Shown here: positions 1-8,577 of the stretch, piece after piece
How positions within the stretch are numbered: the stretch's first letter is position 1
Layout of the letters: the number at the start of each line of letters is the position of its first letter
Assembly (NCBI GenBank): GCA_003162425.1
Contig: PMOK01000201.1
Location: forward strand, 1-32,459
DNA from: Bryobacterales bacterium
GTDB taxonomy: Bacteria; Acidobacteriota; Terriglobia; Bryobacterales; Bryobacteraceae
DNA: 32,459 bases
Reading direction: 5' to 3'
Notes under the pieces: model-generated
Databases searched by the model: none
What the model was told of the DNA's origin: nothing
Seen by the model: the letters and a program-made list of their open reading frames with translations, nothing else
Translations under genes and position numbers: made by a program

Positions 1-762
1 GACTACGTCCGCTTCCCCGCCGAAGGCGATCAAAAAGATGCCAGCTTCGTCTACCAGACCGAGCAAGACTCATGTGGCGACGGCCGCCTCGGCCGTCCCG
101 CCGATGCGAAGCAAGGTGGAACGTCCACAAAGGCCCGCGGCTGTGTGCTTGGTCCCACCCCGCGCACCCTCCAGCGCACCGACGTCATCACCGCCTTCCT
201 CAAGAAGGCCTACGCCGAACTGCACCCCACCGGAGTCCTGCTCTCCCTCGACGTCTTCGGCGTCATGGCCTGGCAGCGGTCTGTCGATCTCGCCCACACT
301 GGCCAAGATATTGTCGGCATGGCAAAATACTGCGATGTGCTTTCGCCCATGATTTATCCCTCACATTTTTTTGGCATGGATAACATCCAGCACCCCGGCG
401 ACGCGCCCGAACACTTTATCGGCGAATCCATGCAACGCTTCGAACTCATTACAAAGGGAAGCGGCGTGGTCATTCGCCCCTGGCTGCAAGCCTTTCACTG
501 GCGCACAAAAACTTATTCGCCGGAGTACATTAAGGTGCAAGTCGCAACCGCCAAAGAAAAAGGCGGCATCGGATTCTTATTCTGGAACGCAGCCAACGAC
601 TACAGCAAGCCCTATGAGGCGATGCCTGAGATGCGCGCCGCCGATCTGAAATCCGGCTCCGCCAAAGATGGGTCGAAAGAACCCAAATATTTCCGTGGCG
701 ACGAACTCCCGGCGTCGACAGTGAAGGCAAGCCTCACCCCCGCAGTTGGTATGATTCCCTGA
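1..762 (+). CDS. Putative glycoside hydrolase, DUF4015 family (3' part; start lies outside the window)
   Basis: The frame is open from the first base to a TGA at 760-762, so about 253 C-terminal residues are present. The window begins in DYVRFP, a motif I associate with the DUF4015 (PF13200) TIM-barrel family of putative glycosyl hydrolases. Further family-like segments are a strand-helix pair with an internal SLDVFG, then SPMIYPSHF, then RPWLQAF and GFLFWNAAND near the C-terminus, in the order expected for successive barrel strands. The last 45 residues are polar and probably a tail outside the barrel. The next gene starts 40 bases downstream on the same strand. The substrate is unknown; a polysaccharide is only assumed from the fold. 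Family placement is fairly confident, enzymatic role is not. Confidence 0.8.
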   Translation, partial: DYVRFPAEGDQKDASFVYQTEQDSCGDGRLGRPADAKQGGTSTKARGCVLGPTPRTLQRTDVITAFLKKAYAELHPTGVLLSLDVFGVMAWQRSVDLAHTGQDIVGMAKYCDVLSPMIYPSHFFGMDNIQHPGDAPEHFIGESMQRFELITKGSGVVIRPWLQAFHWRTKTYSPEYIKVQVATAKEKGGIGFLFWNAANDYSKPYEAMPEMRAADLKSGSAKDGSKEPKYFRGDELPASTVKASLTPAVGMIP

Positions 763-802
763 AGAATTTCTCGAATCAGCTTCGACCGCGTATATTCTCA
801 GC

Positions 803-2263
803 GTGCTCGGACTGGTGCGGAAGCATGCGCGGTTCTTTCTTGGTGTGACTCTGGCTGGGTTGGCGCTGCGCCTGCTCTGGGTCATATATTTTCCCGCGGT
901 CGTCGACGATTCCCGCCTCTACGCCGACATCGCGAACAACTGGCTGCAACACGGCGTCTACGGCATAACCGATTCCGGCCAGATCACGTCGACGTTTTCC
1001 CGCCTCCCCGGCTATCCCGGATTTCTCGCCGCGATCTTCGCCATCTTCGGAACAAATAATTTCCACGCCGTTCTGCTGATTCAAGTCTTCTTCGATCTTG
1101 GAACCTGCTTCCTTATCGCCGATCTCGCGCGGCTTATCTTCTCTGAGCGAGCCGCCAAAGCCGCGTTCCTGCTCGCCGCGCTTTGTCCGTTTCTCGCCAA
1201 CTACGCCGCCGCCGCTCTCACCGAGACGCTGGAAATTTTCTTCACCACTCTCGCCCTGAATCTCGCCATCCGCGGCCTCCTGTGTTTTCGCGATGGGACG
1301 AATTTTGAATCGAGAGCTGTTCGCATCTGGCTCGGCTGCGGCCTTTCCATCGGTGGCTGCATCCTCTTGCGACCCGATGGCGGTATTCTCTACATCTCCG
1401 TCGCGGCTTACTTATTGCAGCTGCTTCTTCGGCGGCTGTACGCCGCGCGGCCCGCTGAATCTTCGATTTCGTGCACGCGTCCAATCTTCGCCGCCGGATT
1501 GCTTCTCACCATTGGTGCACTCGCTCCGCTCATCCCTTGGACGCTTCGCAATCTGCACACCCTGCACCGCTTTCAACCGCTCGCTCCGCGCTATGCCACT
1601 GAATCCGATGAACTCGTAATGGCGGGATTCAATCGCTGGACCAAAACCTGGATGGCCGACTACACGTCGGTGCAGGAAATTTATTGGAGGGTTCCCGGCG
1701 ACGTCGTCGATCTCTCCCGCCTTCCGCGCCGTGCCTTCGATTCAGCCGAACAGCGGCAACAGACCGTACTACTGTTCGCTGACTACAATCAGAATCACGA
1801 AATCACTTCCGAACTCGATGGGCGCTTCGCAGCACTCGCCGCGGCCCGGATTCACTCCAATCGTCTGCGCTACTATGCGTGGCTGCCCGCCCTGCGCATT
1901 GCCGATATGTGGCTGCGCCCGCGCAGCGAAATGCTACCCAGCGATCCCCGCTGGTGGGAGTTTGACGACGAACCCCTCTGGCTCACCGTCAGCATCGCTT
2001 TCCTGCTGCTCAACCTCGCCTACGTGGCCGCCGCCACTGTGGCCTTGCTGCGTTCCCGCGCAATCTTTGGCATCGGACTATTCGTTTTATTTCTAGCGCT
2101 GCGTTCGATCTTCCTGGGGACGCTCGAAAATCCCGAGCCACGCTACACCCTGGAGTGCTATCCCATGGTGATTCTCGCAGCCGCGTCGTTGTTCATCGCA
2201 AGAGAGCGAATCCCACGCATCGAAAACTCGCCTGAACAAACTCCTCAATGTGAAATGCCATAG
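803..2263 (+). CDS. Polytopic membrane protein, GT-C (ArnT/PMT-like) glycosyltransferase family
   Basis: The protein has 486 residues and starts at a GTG; no strong ribosome-binding site is visible, so the start is tentative. A first membrane helix around residues 10-30 is followed by DDSRLYADIANNW, the acidic periplasmic loop typical of the GT-C superfamily (PMT_2, PF13231), where an early Asp helps bind the lipid-linked sugar. RLPGYPGFLA and RPDGG are also typical. At least eight hydrophobic segments follow, with a soluble region at about 270-390 and a final helix pair near 400-450. Such enzymes move a sugar from a polyprenyl phosphate carrier to lipid or protein at the outer face of the inner membrane. 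The acceptor cannot be told from the sequence. The C-terminal 20 residues are polar. Confidence 0.75.
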   Translation: MLGLVRKHARFFLGVTLAGLALRLLWVIYFPAVVDDSRLYADIANNWLQHGVYGITDSGQITSTFSRLPGYPGFLAAIFAIFGTNNFHAVLLIQVFFDLGTCFLIADLARLIFSERAAKAAFLLAALCPFLANYAAAALTETLEIFFTTLALNLAIRGLLCFRDGTNFESRAVRIWLGCGLSIGGCILLRPDGGILYISVAAYLLQLLLRRLYAARPAESSISCTRPIFAAGLLLTIGALAPLIPWTLRNLHTLHRFQPLAPRYATESDELVMAGFNRWTKTWMADYTSVQEIYWRVPGDVVDLSRLPRRAFDSAEQRQQTVLLFADYNQNHEITSELDGRFAALAAARIHSNRLRYYAWLPALRIADMWLRPRSEMLPSDPRWWEFDDEPLWLTVSIAFLLLNLAYVAAATVALLRSRAIFGIGLFVLFLALRSIFLGTLENPEPRYTLECYPMVILAAASLFIARERIPRIENSPEQTPQCEMP

Positions 2264-2315
2264 GTGAAAGCGTGTATTCAACCGTTTCACCGTGCCGCAA
2301 ACCAAGAAAAATCAC

Positions 2316-2345
2316 TTGAACTTTGTGGCCCGCTAGTTGCACAAT
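2316..2345 (+). promoter_or_regulatory. Possible sigma-70-like promoter for the TonB-dependent receptor gene
   Basis: TTGAAC at 2316-2321 and CACAAT at 2340-2345 are separated by 18 bases, upstream of the receptor gene at 2441. Match to consensus is moderate and Acidobacteriota promoters are poorly defined, so this is only a candidate. Confidence 0.25.
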
Positions 2346-2412
2346 AGCGCCCCATCAGTGCCCCAGGGTCTCAACTGTCTTTCTATTCCTGGGAAAAGTA
2401 AATCGCAAGGTG

Positions 2413-2429
2413 ATACCCGTCGCGGGTAT
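2413..2429 (+). promoter_or_regulatory. Stem-loop abutting the ribosome-binding site of the TonB-dependent receptor gene
   Basis: ATACCCG and CGGGTAT form a perfect 7 bp stem around a TCG loop. The purine-rich Shine-Dalgarno-like AAGGGGG begins one base after the stem, and the ATG is at 2441. The position would allow the hairpin to affect ribosome access or transcript stability, but no run of U follows, so it is not an ordinary terminator. Confidence 0.4.
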
Positions 2430-2440
2430 AAGGGGGCTTT

Positions 2441-5400
2441 ATGCGTCGTGGCTCACGTGTAATCAGTCTATTGATCGGTTTTTTTCTCTTAGCTGGTTCC
2501 ATACTTTCGGCGCAGACTGGCACTACTTCGCTGCGCGGCGTTGTTCGCGATGCGAAGGAGGCCGTGCTCCCCGACGCGACGGTCACCATCAACGACCCGC
2601 AAAGCGGCTTCTCCCGCACCGTTAAGACCAATGGCCAGGGTGAATATCAGTTCCTGCAATTGCCGCCGTCAACCTATACGGTTACTGTGAACGCCAAGGG
2701 GTTTGGCACGCTGCGGCAGGAGAAAGTCGAGTTGCTGGTAGCTGTTCCCTCCACTTTGAATTTCACGCTGCAGGTGAAAGGCCAGGTCGTCACCGTCGAA
2801 GTGACTGGCGAAGGGACTCACGTCAATACCACTGATGCCACTATGGGCAATGCATTCGACACCAAGCAGATTCAGGAACTGCCCTTCGAAGGCCGCAATC
2901 CTGTAGAGATGCTCAGCCTGCAGGCCGGTGTCACTTATACAAGTCCTACCAGCGGCACGGCGGTCAACAACATGACGGACACTCGCAGCGGCGCCGTCAA
3001 CGGTGGCCGCAGTGACCAGGCCAATATTACGCTGGATGGCATCGACAATAACGATCAGGAAAATGCCTTTGCGTTTACGGGAGCGGTGCGCTCCACTCTG
3101 GATTCGGTCGAAGAATTTCGCGTCACCACCACCAACTCGAACGCCGACGAAGGCCGCTCCTCCGGCGCACAGGTTCAGTTAGTCACTAAAAGTGGAACCA
3201 ACAACTGGCATGGCAGCGCTTACGAATTCAACCGCTCCAACATCGGCGAGGCCAACGATTGGTTCAATGAGAATTCTCAGGTGACCTCCGGACTGCCGAA
3301 CACTCCACCATTCTTGCGCCGCAATGCCTTCGGGGTGTCGCTGGGTGGTCCCATCAAGAAAGACAAACTGTTCTTCTTCTTCAACTACGAGTTCACCAAC
3401 CAGGTGCAGGCCACTCAGATATACAGCACCACACCATCCTTTGCTCCCCTCAACCACGAGTATCCCAGTCCGTATGTCTCGAAGACATTCAGCGGCAAGG
3501 TGGACTACCACATCGATTCCAAGAACACGATGTTTGTCCGCTACTCTCACGATGGGAACAACGGCTTCTCGCAGTCTCTGGAATTTGGTGATCCTTCCAA
3601 CTGGCCTCACAACACAAATTGGGCGGACCAGAGCATCATCGGAATAACCACGGTCTTCACGCCGGCGCTGGTCAATGATTTGCGCCTGCAATACAACTAC
3701 TGGGACAATCACAACCTGCAAGCTGTGCCTTCGGATTGTTCGCTTCCCTGCGTGGCGGGCAGCCTGCCCAACGTTTTCTACTTCGATGGGTCCAACTTCC
3801 CAGCCATTGGTCCGAACTTTAACGCGCCCCAAGCGCGCAATACGCGGCGCTATGAACTGGTGGAGACGCTAAGCTGGCAGAAGGGTTCCCACCGTCTCAA
3901 ATTCGGTGGCGATTTGAACCCAACCTACTCCAACGGTCTGTGGGGATTCTGCACGCCGATGTGCGTCGGCGCTTTCACGCCGGAAACCACCGAAGCGCTG
4001 CTGGGGAAGGCCCTTGGCCCGTATTTCAATGCCTTTTTCCCCACGCTTCCCACCACGCTCACCAGCGATGCCTCGGTTCTGAACCTGCCCGTTCTCCCAC
4101 TCGCGAGCAGCATTTTTAGCGGCGTCCACGTCGGCGCGGTTCCCTTGCCGGCCACCTACGATTACAACCAAGGCACGAAATTCAATCAATACCGCGCGTT
4201 CTTCCAGGACACCTGGAAGATCAAGCCGAACCTCACCGTCAACTACGGCGTGGCTTGGAATGCGCAAGTCGGATTCTACAATGCCTTCCTCGCCAAGCCC
4301 CAATATCTGGAGCCGCTTCTTGGCGGCGGCAGCAATCTGGACCCAACCAAAAACAACTTGCACGAATTCCAGCCGGCCGTTGGATTCGCTTGGAGCCCGG
4401 GAAAGAACCAGAAATGGGTCATCCGGGGTGGCGCCGGAATCTATTGGGATGGCACGCCAGGTTACTACAAATTGCGCGAAGCCGCATCCATTGGACCTCC
4501 CGGAACCGCGGCCAACACGCTAAGTGCGGGGTCCTTTACTAATATCTATCCCGGGATTTATAACTTCACCCCCCTGGGCGCGATTCCGATTCCCGTGGGA
4601 GCCAATCTCCCGGTTGGCGCCTTGACCAACATGACCGTCGGAGAATTCGTGAACTTGGTTAATCAGGAATTGCCCGCGATTGAAGCCATAATCTCCCCAG
4701 TGCCGGCGCAGCGGAGCGGCCCCATTGCGGTGACAGGCATCCAACTGGTGAAGCAGGGCGTGGAGTTGTACCCTCACGATTTCCCCCTGCCACGCAGCTA
4801 CCAGACCAGCATCGGTGTGCAGCACGAACTTCCTTGGGGCATGGTGGCCCAGGTCGATTACGTGCGGCGGATAGGCGTAAACGTGAGCTTAGGTGAGGTC
4901 GATCTCAACCAGTTTGAGCGCACCAATAGCGCCGGCGCACCAAATCCGGTGATTCCCCTTTGCACACCCAAACAGAACTTTGTTGCCTCGGCGGAATGCT
5001 CTACCGGCGCCATCACCTTCTGGGAGGATCAAGGCCACCAAGTCTACGACGCCATGTTAGTGAAGGTGCAGAAGCGATTTGCCAACCGATTCGGCTTCCA
5101 AGCCTCCTATGCTCTGCAAAGGGACTCGAGCGACAATTATCCTGCCCCGGGCGGCACCACCCAGGTTTGGGACCTGAACAACTGGCAGTCTTCCTACGGG
5201 CAGGATCTTGCGCACCACAACTTCAACTTCGCTGGAACCATGGACCTACACTGGGGCTTTCAGTTGAGCGTCAACTCCTCTTTCATCAGCAGCACACCAG
5301 CGGGCGCGCAGGTGAGCGGCCTGGTGCGTCCAGGCACCGTTGCTTCCACCACCACCGAGCCGCTGCCAGGGATTCCCTGGGACAGCCTGAATGCGGGAAC

Positions 5401-5740
5401 CAGCAAAGCTCAGCTCGCCGCCGCGGTGGCTGCCTACAACTCTTCGGCCCCGGCGGCCGCGAAATTGGCGCTTCCGGCGAACTACTCACTCGGTTCACCC
5501 ATTTTCTCGCAGGACTTCCGGCTCACCAAGAAGTTCACGTTCCGCGAGCGATACCAGTTGTCGATCACGGCGGACATGTTCAACGCGTTCAACATCTCCA
5601 ATGTCATCTTTGGCTCCTATACAATCGACAGCGCATATTCCGCCTCCCAGGCTTTCGGCCAGCCTACTGCAAGGGTAGGTCAGAGCTTGGGCCAAGGCGG
5701 AGCGCGAGCTGTCCAGCTAGGAGCCCGCATTAGTTTCTAA
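2441..5740 (+). CDS. TonB-dependent receptor with N-terminal carboxypeptidase-regulatory domain (Oar-like)
   Basis: This 1099-residue protein starts at ATG 2441, preceded by AAGGGGG. Residues 1-25 form a signal peptide (RR, hydrophobic core, ending SAQ). Residues about 28-110 are a CarboxypepD_reg beta-sandwich (LRGVVRDAKEAVLPDATVT, then YTVTVNAKGF). A plug-like region follows at about 125-250 with NGGRSDQANITLDGIDNND and VTTTNSNADEGRSSGAQ. The remainder is a long series of alternating beta-barrel strands, ending in ARISF, a terminal aromatic residue as expected for BAM-assembled outer-membrane proteins. This architecture is expanded in Acidobacteriota and in Oar proteins; the ligand is unknown, with oligosaccharides or peptides suggested for relatives. 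It probably imports or binds a large substrate using TonB energy. A palindromic repeat begins directly after the stop and separates it from the convergent hydrolase gene. Confidence 0.92.
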   Translation: MRRGSRVISLLIGFFLLAGSILSAQTGTTSLRGVVRDAKEAVLPDATVTINDPQSGFSRTVKTNGQGEYQFLQLPPSTYTVTVNAKGFGTLRQEKVELLVAVPSTLNFTLQVKGQVVTVEVTGEGTHVNTTDATMGNAFDTKQIQELPFEGRNPVEMLSLQAGVTYTSPTSGTAVNNMTDTRSGAVNGGRSDQANITLDGIDNNDQENAFAFTGAVRSTLDSVEEFRVTTTNSNADEGRSSGAQVQLVTKSGTNNWHGSAYEFNRSNIGEANDWFNENSQVTSGLPNTPPFLRRNAFGVSLGGPIKKDKLFFFFNYEFTNQVQATQIYSTTPSFAPLNHEYPSPYVSKTFSGKVDYHIDSKNTMFVRYSHDGNNGFSQSLEFGDPSNWPHNTNWADQSIIGITTVFTPALVNDLRLQYNYWDNHNLQAVPSDCSLPCVAGSLPNVFYFDGSNFPAIGPNFNAPQARNTRRYELVETLSWQKGSHRLKFGGDLNPTYSNGLWGFCTPMCVGAFTPETTEALLGKALGPYFNAFFPTLPTTLTSDASVLNLPVLPLASSIFSGVHVGAVPLPATYDYNQGTKFNQYRAFFQDTWKIKPNLTVNYGVAWNAQVGFYNAFLAKPQYLEPLLGGGSNLDPTKNNLHEFQPAVGFAWSPGKNQKWVIRGGAGIYWDGTPGYYKLREAASIGPPGTAANTLSAGSFTNIYPGIYNFTPLGAIPIPVGANLPVGALTNMTVGEFVNLVNQELPAIEAIISPVPAQRSGPIAVTGIQLVKQGVELYPHDFPLPRSYQTSIGVQHELPWGMVAQVDYVRRIGVNVSLGEVDLNQFERTNSAGAPNPVIPLCTPKQNFVASAECSTGAITFWEDQGHQVYDAMLVKVQKRFANRFGFQASYALQRDSSDNYPAPGGTTQVWDLNNWQSSYGQDLAHHNFNFAGTMDLHWGFQLSVNSSFISSTPAGAQVSGLVRPGTVASTTTEPLPGIPWDSLNAGTSKAQLAAAVAAYNSSAPAAAKLALPANYSLGSPIFSQDFRLTKKFTFRERYQLSITADMFNAFNISNVIFGSYTIDSAYSASQAFGQPTARVGQSLGQGGARAVQLGARISF

Positions 5741-5791
5741 GTAGGGCATGCCTCTGGCTTGCCCAGTTGACAAGCCAGAGGCTCGTCCCAC
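5741..5791. repeat. Palindromic intergenic repeat, copy A (between convergent genes)
   Basis: CCTCTGGCTTG (5751-5761) and CAAGCCAGAGG (5771-5781) form a perfect 11 bp stem with a 9-base spacer, and the outer bases (GGGCATG / CTCGTCCC) pair imperfectly. It fills the 53-base gap between the stops of the TonB-dependent receptor and the serine hydrolase, so it may act as a bidirectional terminator. The same design, with the shared centre TTGACAAGCC, recurs at 7046-7098, pointing to a repeat family and not only a local terminator. Confidence 0.7.
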
Positions 5792-5793
5792 GC

Positions 5794-7029
5794 CTAGTTA
5801 GTCATCGCCTGATAAACCATCGTCCGCGTCTGACGCCAGATGGCCCCGAGCACCGCTTGGGGAGCCTGTACCATCTGCACCGCCACCAGCTTCTCCTTCG
5901 GATCAACCCAGAAAAGCGTGCCGGTAATTCCACCCCACGAGAAGTCCCCGACCGATCCAGGCAGCGGATTGCGTCCGGCATCCACGCGAACGGCGAAGCC
6001 CAGGCCAAAGCTGGTGCCCATTTCAGGGACCGGACCAAATGGTCCCAGGAGCACCGCCACCGGAGTGTGCCGCTCAGTTGTTGGCGGGAGTTGATCCGAC
6101 GTCATCAAAGCTATCGTCTTCGGCGCAAGAATGCGCACGCCTTCAAGTTCCCCGCCATTGAGCAGCATCTGTGCGAAGCGCGCGTAGTCCCCCGCGCTAG
6201 AGAACATTCCCCCACCGCCGGATAATATCGCCGGTTTTTGCGTCGCGTCGGAGAAGGGCAGGTTCGACTTGGCATCGGGTTTGGCAAGACGCGAAATGGC
6301 GGACGGTTTCACCCAGAACCCCGTGTCGTTCATCTTCAGCGGACCGGTGATGCGCTCCTGAACAAAACTGTCCAGGTCCATCCCGCTCGCCACCTCCACC
6401 ACCCGGCCGAGGACATCGCTCGAGACGCTATATTCCCAGACTTCGCCCGGCTGGTGGAGCAGCGGCAGGCTGGCGATGGTCTTCACCATGTCTGCGAGAG
6501 ATTTGGCGCCGAAGATGTTTGCCTTCCGGTATAGCTGATCCACCTCCGAGTTGCCGAACAACCCGTAGGTCAGACCCGAGGTGTGCCGCATAAGATCCTG
6601 CACCGTCATGGGACGTTTTAGGGCGAGCCCCTCCAGGCCAACTTTGACGTCCTTGAACTCGGGAAGATACTGCGCCACGGGCGCGCCAACATCGAGCTTG
6701 TTCTCTTCAGCCAGGATCATCGCAGCCACCGTAGTGATGGGCTTCGACATAGACGCGACACGAAAGATCGAGTCCTTCTTCATGGCCGTCTTCTCGGCGC
6801 GATCCTGATACCCGATGGCGTCATAGGTAACGATCTTGCCATTGCGAACCAGCAGCAGCACGGCGCCGGGTACCTGATTGTTTTCGACATTGGCCTTGAT
6901 CGCCTGCCTGGTCTTGTCCAGGCGTTTCGAGGAGAACCCGGCATCCTCCGGGCGATTGGCTATCGGAAGCGGCTGCGCAAACGCTGCAACACAAACCAGC
7001 AGTCCGGCAAACAATTTTGTACGAAGCAT
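5794..7029 (-). CDS. Serine hydrolase, beta-lactamase class C / esterase family VIII type
   Basis: The protein has 411 residues and an N-terminal signal peptide (about residues 1-19, hydrophobic core then AFAQ). The catalytic SxxK motif is S93-M-S-K96, in the typical setting FRVASMSKPIT. The second active-site Tyr is in WEYSVSSDVLG (Y200), the version usual for EstB-like family VIII esterases. The third motif lies in GGITGTLFWVDP near the C-terminus, where these proteins have WGG in place of KTG. DLMRHTSGLTYG is also characteristic. The mature enzyme is probably periplasmic and cleaves an ester or amide; substrate cannot be read, and true beta-lactamase activity is not implied. The gene stands alone on the minus strand, bracketed by palindromic repeats at 5741-5791 and 7046-7098. 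Confidence 0.9.
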   Translation of the reverse strand: MLRTKLFAGLLVCVAAFAQPLPIANRPEDAGFSSKRLDKTRQAIKANVENNQVPGAVLLLVRNGKIVTYDAIGYQDRAEKTAMKKDSIFRVASMSKPITTVAAMILAEENKLDVGAPVAQYLPEFKDVKVGLEGLALKRPMTVQDLMRHTSGLTYGLFGNSEVDQLYRKANIFGAKSLADMVKTIASLPLLHQPGEVWEYSVSSDVLGRVVEVASGMDLDSFVQERITGPLKMNDTGFWVKPSAISRLAKPDAKSNLPFSDATQKPAILSGGGGMFSSAGDYARFAQMLLNGGELEGVRILAPKTIALMTSDQLPPTTERHTPVAVLLGPFGPVPEMGTSFGLGFAVRVDAGRNPLPGSVGDFSWGGITGTLFWVDPKEKLVAVQMVQAPQAVLGAIWRQTRTMVYQAMTN

Positions 7030-7045
7030 AGGGACTAGTCTACCG

Positions 7046-7098
7046 CGTAGGACAAGTCTCCGACTTGTCCAATTGACAAGCCGGAGGTTTGTCCTACG
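7046..7098. repeat. Palindromic intergenic repeat, copy B (between divergent genes)
   Basis: The left arm from 7046 and the right arm ending at 7098 are near-perfect reverse complements, with about 20 of the central 23 positions paired around a short AT-rich centre. It lies between the divergent serine hydrolase (start 7029) and NIPSNAP gene (start 7126), so it occupies the shared promoter region. It is related to 5741-5791 through the same order: GTAGG(G/A)CA, a Cys/Thr-rich stem, TTGACAAGCC and GTCC(C/T)AC. Confidence 0.7.
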
Positions 7099-7125
7099 TA
7101 TCAGTGGTATGATTTCCGGAGACCT

Positions 7126-7554
7126 ATGACACTCAGCCTATTTCGTGCTTGCGCATTTACCGCGCTTTCATTCGCCGCCGGAGCGCTCTTCACCAGACAA
7201 TTCACCGTACACGCACAAGACTCGCGAGTCTTCGAACTGCGCGTGTACCATACATCCCCCGGCCGTCTCCCGGCGCTCCAAGCGCGCTTCCGCGATCACA
7301 CCATCACCATCTTCAACAAGCATCACATCACCAGCATCGGATACTGGGTTCCGCAGGATTCGCCCCAAAAAGACAACACGCTGATCTATATCATTTCGCA
7401 CCCCAGCCGCGACGCAGCGAAAAAGAACTGGGCGGAATTTGTCGCCGATCCGGAGTGGCAGCAGGTGTCCAAAGCATCCGAGGCCGACGGCAAAATTGTC
7501 GAAAAGATCGATTCGACCTATATGGACGCCACCGATTTTTCGCAGATCAAATGA
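7126..7554 (+). CDS. NIPSNAP family protein with N-terminal signal or anchor
   Basis: The protein has 142 residues and ATG 7126 follows GGAGACCT. Residues 1-31 look like a signal peptide or membrane anchor, ending near VHAQD. The rest is a single NIPSNAP-type ferredoxin-like alpha-beta barrel (PF07978): VFELRVYHTSPGRLPAL, then HHITSIGYWVP, then TLIYIISHPSRDAAKKNW. Members of this dimeric fold have poorly defined functions; relatives include small monooxygenase-like proteins. The stop overlaps the ATG of the next gene (ATGA), so translation is probably coupled. It heads a five-gene, same-strand cluster. Confidence 0.88.
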   Translation: MTLSLFRACAFTALSFAAGALFTRQFTVHAQDSRVFELRVYHTSPGRLPALQARFRDHTITIFNKHHITSIGYWVPQDSPQKDNTLIYIISHPSRDAAKKNWAEFVADPEWQQVSKASEADGKIVEKIDSTYMDATDFSQIK

Positions 7555-8018
7555 CCATTCTGCAAATCATGCAGTGGCTTGAGGCAAGCCCGGCGGCGAG
7601 TGCGATGAACGGTCCTGAGTGGGCGTTTCCGGTAGTCGAATCCCTGCACTTCATCGGATTCGCGTTTTTGATCGGGACCATCGCCATCGTCGACTTGCGC
7701 CTTCTCGGCCTCGGCATGCGGCGCCAACCGGCGGCTCAGCTTGAGGCGGACCTTCGCCCGTGGACCTGGGCCGGCCTTGCCATCATGCTGACCACCGGCC
7801 CGCTCATGTTTTCAGCCGACGCCACTCGGTATTACGTGAATCCCTCGTTCCGCATCAAGATAACGTGCCTCGTCATTGCCATCCTCTATAACTTCACGCT
7901 GCACCGCATGGCGGCGCGATCGGAAAAGCCTGGCGTCGCCGGAATACTCGCGGCCTGCGTCTCGCTGTTGTTGTGGTCGAGCGTGTTGGGCGCCGGCCGG
8001 ATGATCGCGTTCGTGTGA
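7551..8018 (+). CDS. DUF6644-type small membrane protein, first copy
   Basis: The protein has 155 residues. I chose ATG 7551 because it overlaps the NIPSNAP stop in an ATGA and gives a protein collinear with the next gene; the frame stays open further upstream, but only in the NIPSNAP shadow. Four hydrophobic segments are visible: FPVVESLHFIGFAFLIGTIAIVD (about 25-47), a second near 75-92, a third near 105-123, and a C-terminal one around 133-150. WLEASPAA at the start and LRLLGLGMRR after the first helix match the DUF6644 family as I recall it. A conserved His lies in helix one (H33) and another in FTLHRM, which could be haem or metal ligands; that is inference. Function unknown. Confidence 0.8.
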   Translation: MTILQIMQWLEASPAASAMNGPEWAFPVVESLHFIGFAFLIGTIAIVDLRLLGLGMRRQPAAQLEADLRPWTWAGLAIMLTTGPLMFSADATRYYVNPSFRIKITCLVIAILYNFTLHRMAARSEKPGVAGILAACVSLLLWSSVLGAGRMIAFV

Positions 8019-8022
8019 ACCT

Positions 8023-8499
8023 ATGTCCCTGCTCTCATTTTGCCAGTGGCTTCAGGAAACCGATGTGAGCGTTGCCATCCGCGAGGGCGCGCTGCTCTAC
8101 CCCATCATCGGCGGCATCCATCTGCTGGCCATCGCGCTGTTCGGCGGTATGGTGCTGGCGTCCGATGTGCGGATGCTGGGCTTGGGAATGCGCCGCGAGT
8201 CTATCACCGATCTGATCGGCCAGCTTCGAGTGTGGAAATGGATCGGCGGCGTAGTGGTGGTGGTCACCGGGTTGCTTCTAGCCTGGTGCGAGCCCATCAA
8301 GCTGTATCACAGCCGGAGTTTCTGGATCAAAATGACGCTGCTGGCGTTGGTGGGAGTTCACGCGCTCATCTTCCATCGTTCAGTCTACGGAAGCACAGCA
8401 GCGCCGGACCCGATGCGCGCCAAACTCGCAGGTTTCCTGTCGTTGCTCCTATGGGCAGGCATAGTTTTCTCGGGCCGCCTGATCGCCTTCGACTCCTGA
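8023..8499 (+). CDS. DUF6644-type small membrane protein, second (tandem paralogous) copy
   Basis: The protein has 158 residues and begins four bases after the preceding stop. It repeats the layout of its neighbour: CQWLQETDVS at the N-terminus, a helix with GGIHLLAIALFGG, then VRMLGLGMRRE, a second helix with VVVTGLLLAW, FWIKMTLLALVGVHALIFHR, and a last helix ending GRLIAF. The paired LGLGMRR and GR(M/L)IAF motifs show clear tandem duplication from one ancestor, though divergence is large. The His residues in helices one and three are kept in both copies. The two proteins may form a heterodimer in the inner membrane. A strong hairpin 10 bases past the stop may end the transcript. Confidence 0.8.
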   Translation: MSLLSFCQWLQETDVSVAIREGALLYPIIGGIHLLAIALFGGMVLASDVRMLGLGMRRESITDLIGQLRVWKWIGGVVVVVTGLLLAWCEPIKLYHSRSFWIKMTLLALVGVHALIFHRSVYGSTAAPDPMRAKLAGFLSLLLWAGIVFSGRLIAFDS

Positions 8500-8508
8500 T
8501 AGTAACTT

Positions 8509-8532
8509 GTGGGGCAGGCGCTTCCGCCTGCC
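8509..8532 (+). repeat. Short palindromic hairpin repeat (REP-like), possible terminator
   Basis: GGCAGGCG (8513-8520), loop CTTC, and CGCCTGCC (8525-8532) form a perfect 8 bp stem with a stable-looking tetraloop. The leading GTGGG and trailing AAC resemble the half-sites at 14227 and 17565-17730, so it belongs to a local repeat family. No U run follows, so a terminator role is uncertain. Confidence 0.6.
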
Positions 8533-8577
8533 AACAATCTGTGACAAAATGATATTCCAGCACAAAAGGTTCATCCA

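Noticed and set aside
3179..3832. Long minus-strand open frame of about 217 codons inside the TonB-dependent receptor gene
   Set aside because: It is antisense to a clear gene, its residues are unlike any family, and it has no ribosome-binding site; it is a codon-usage shadow.
7149..7550. Upstream extension of the first DUF6644 gene
   Set aside because: The extra 134 codons lie in the shadow of the NIPSNAP gene and read as His/Arg/Pro-rich noise; ATG 7551 matches the paralogue.
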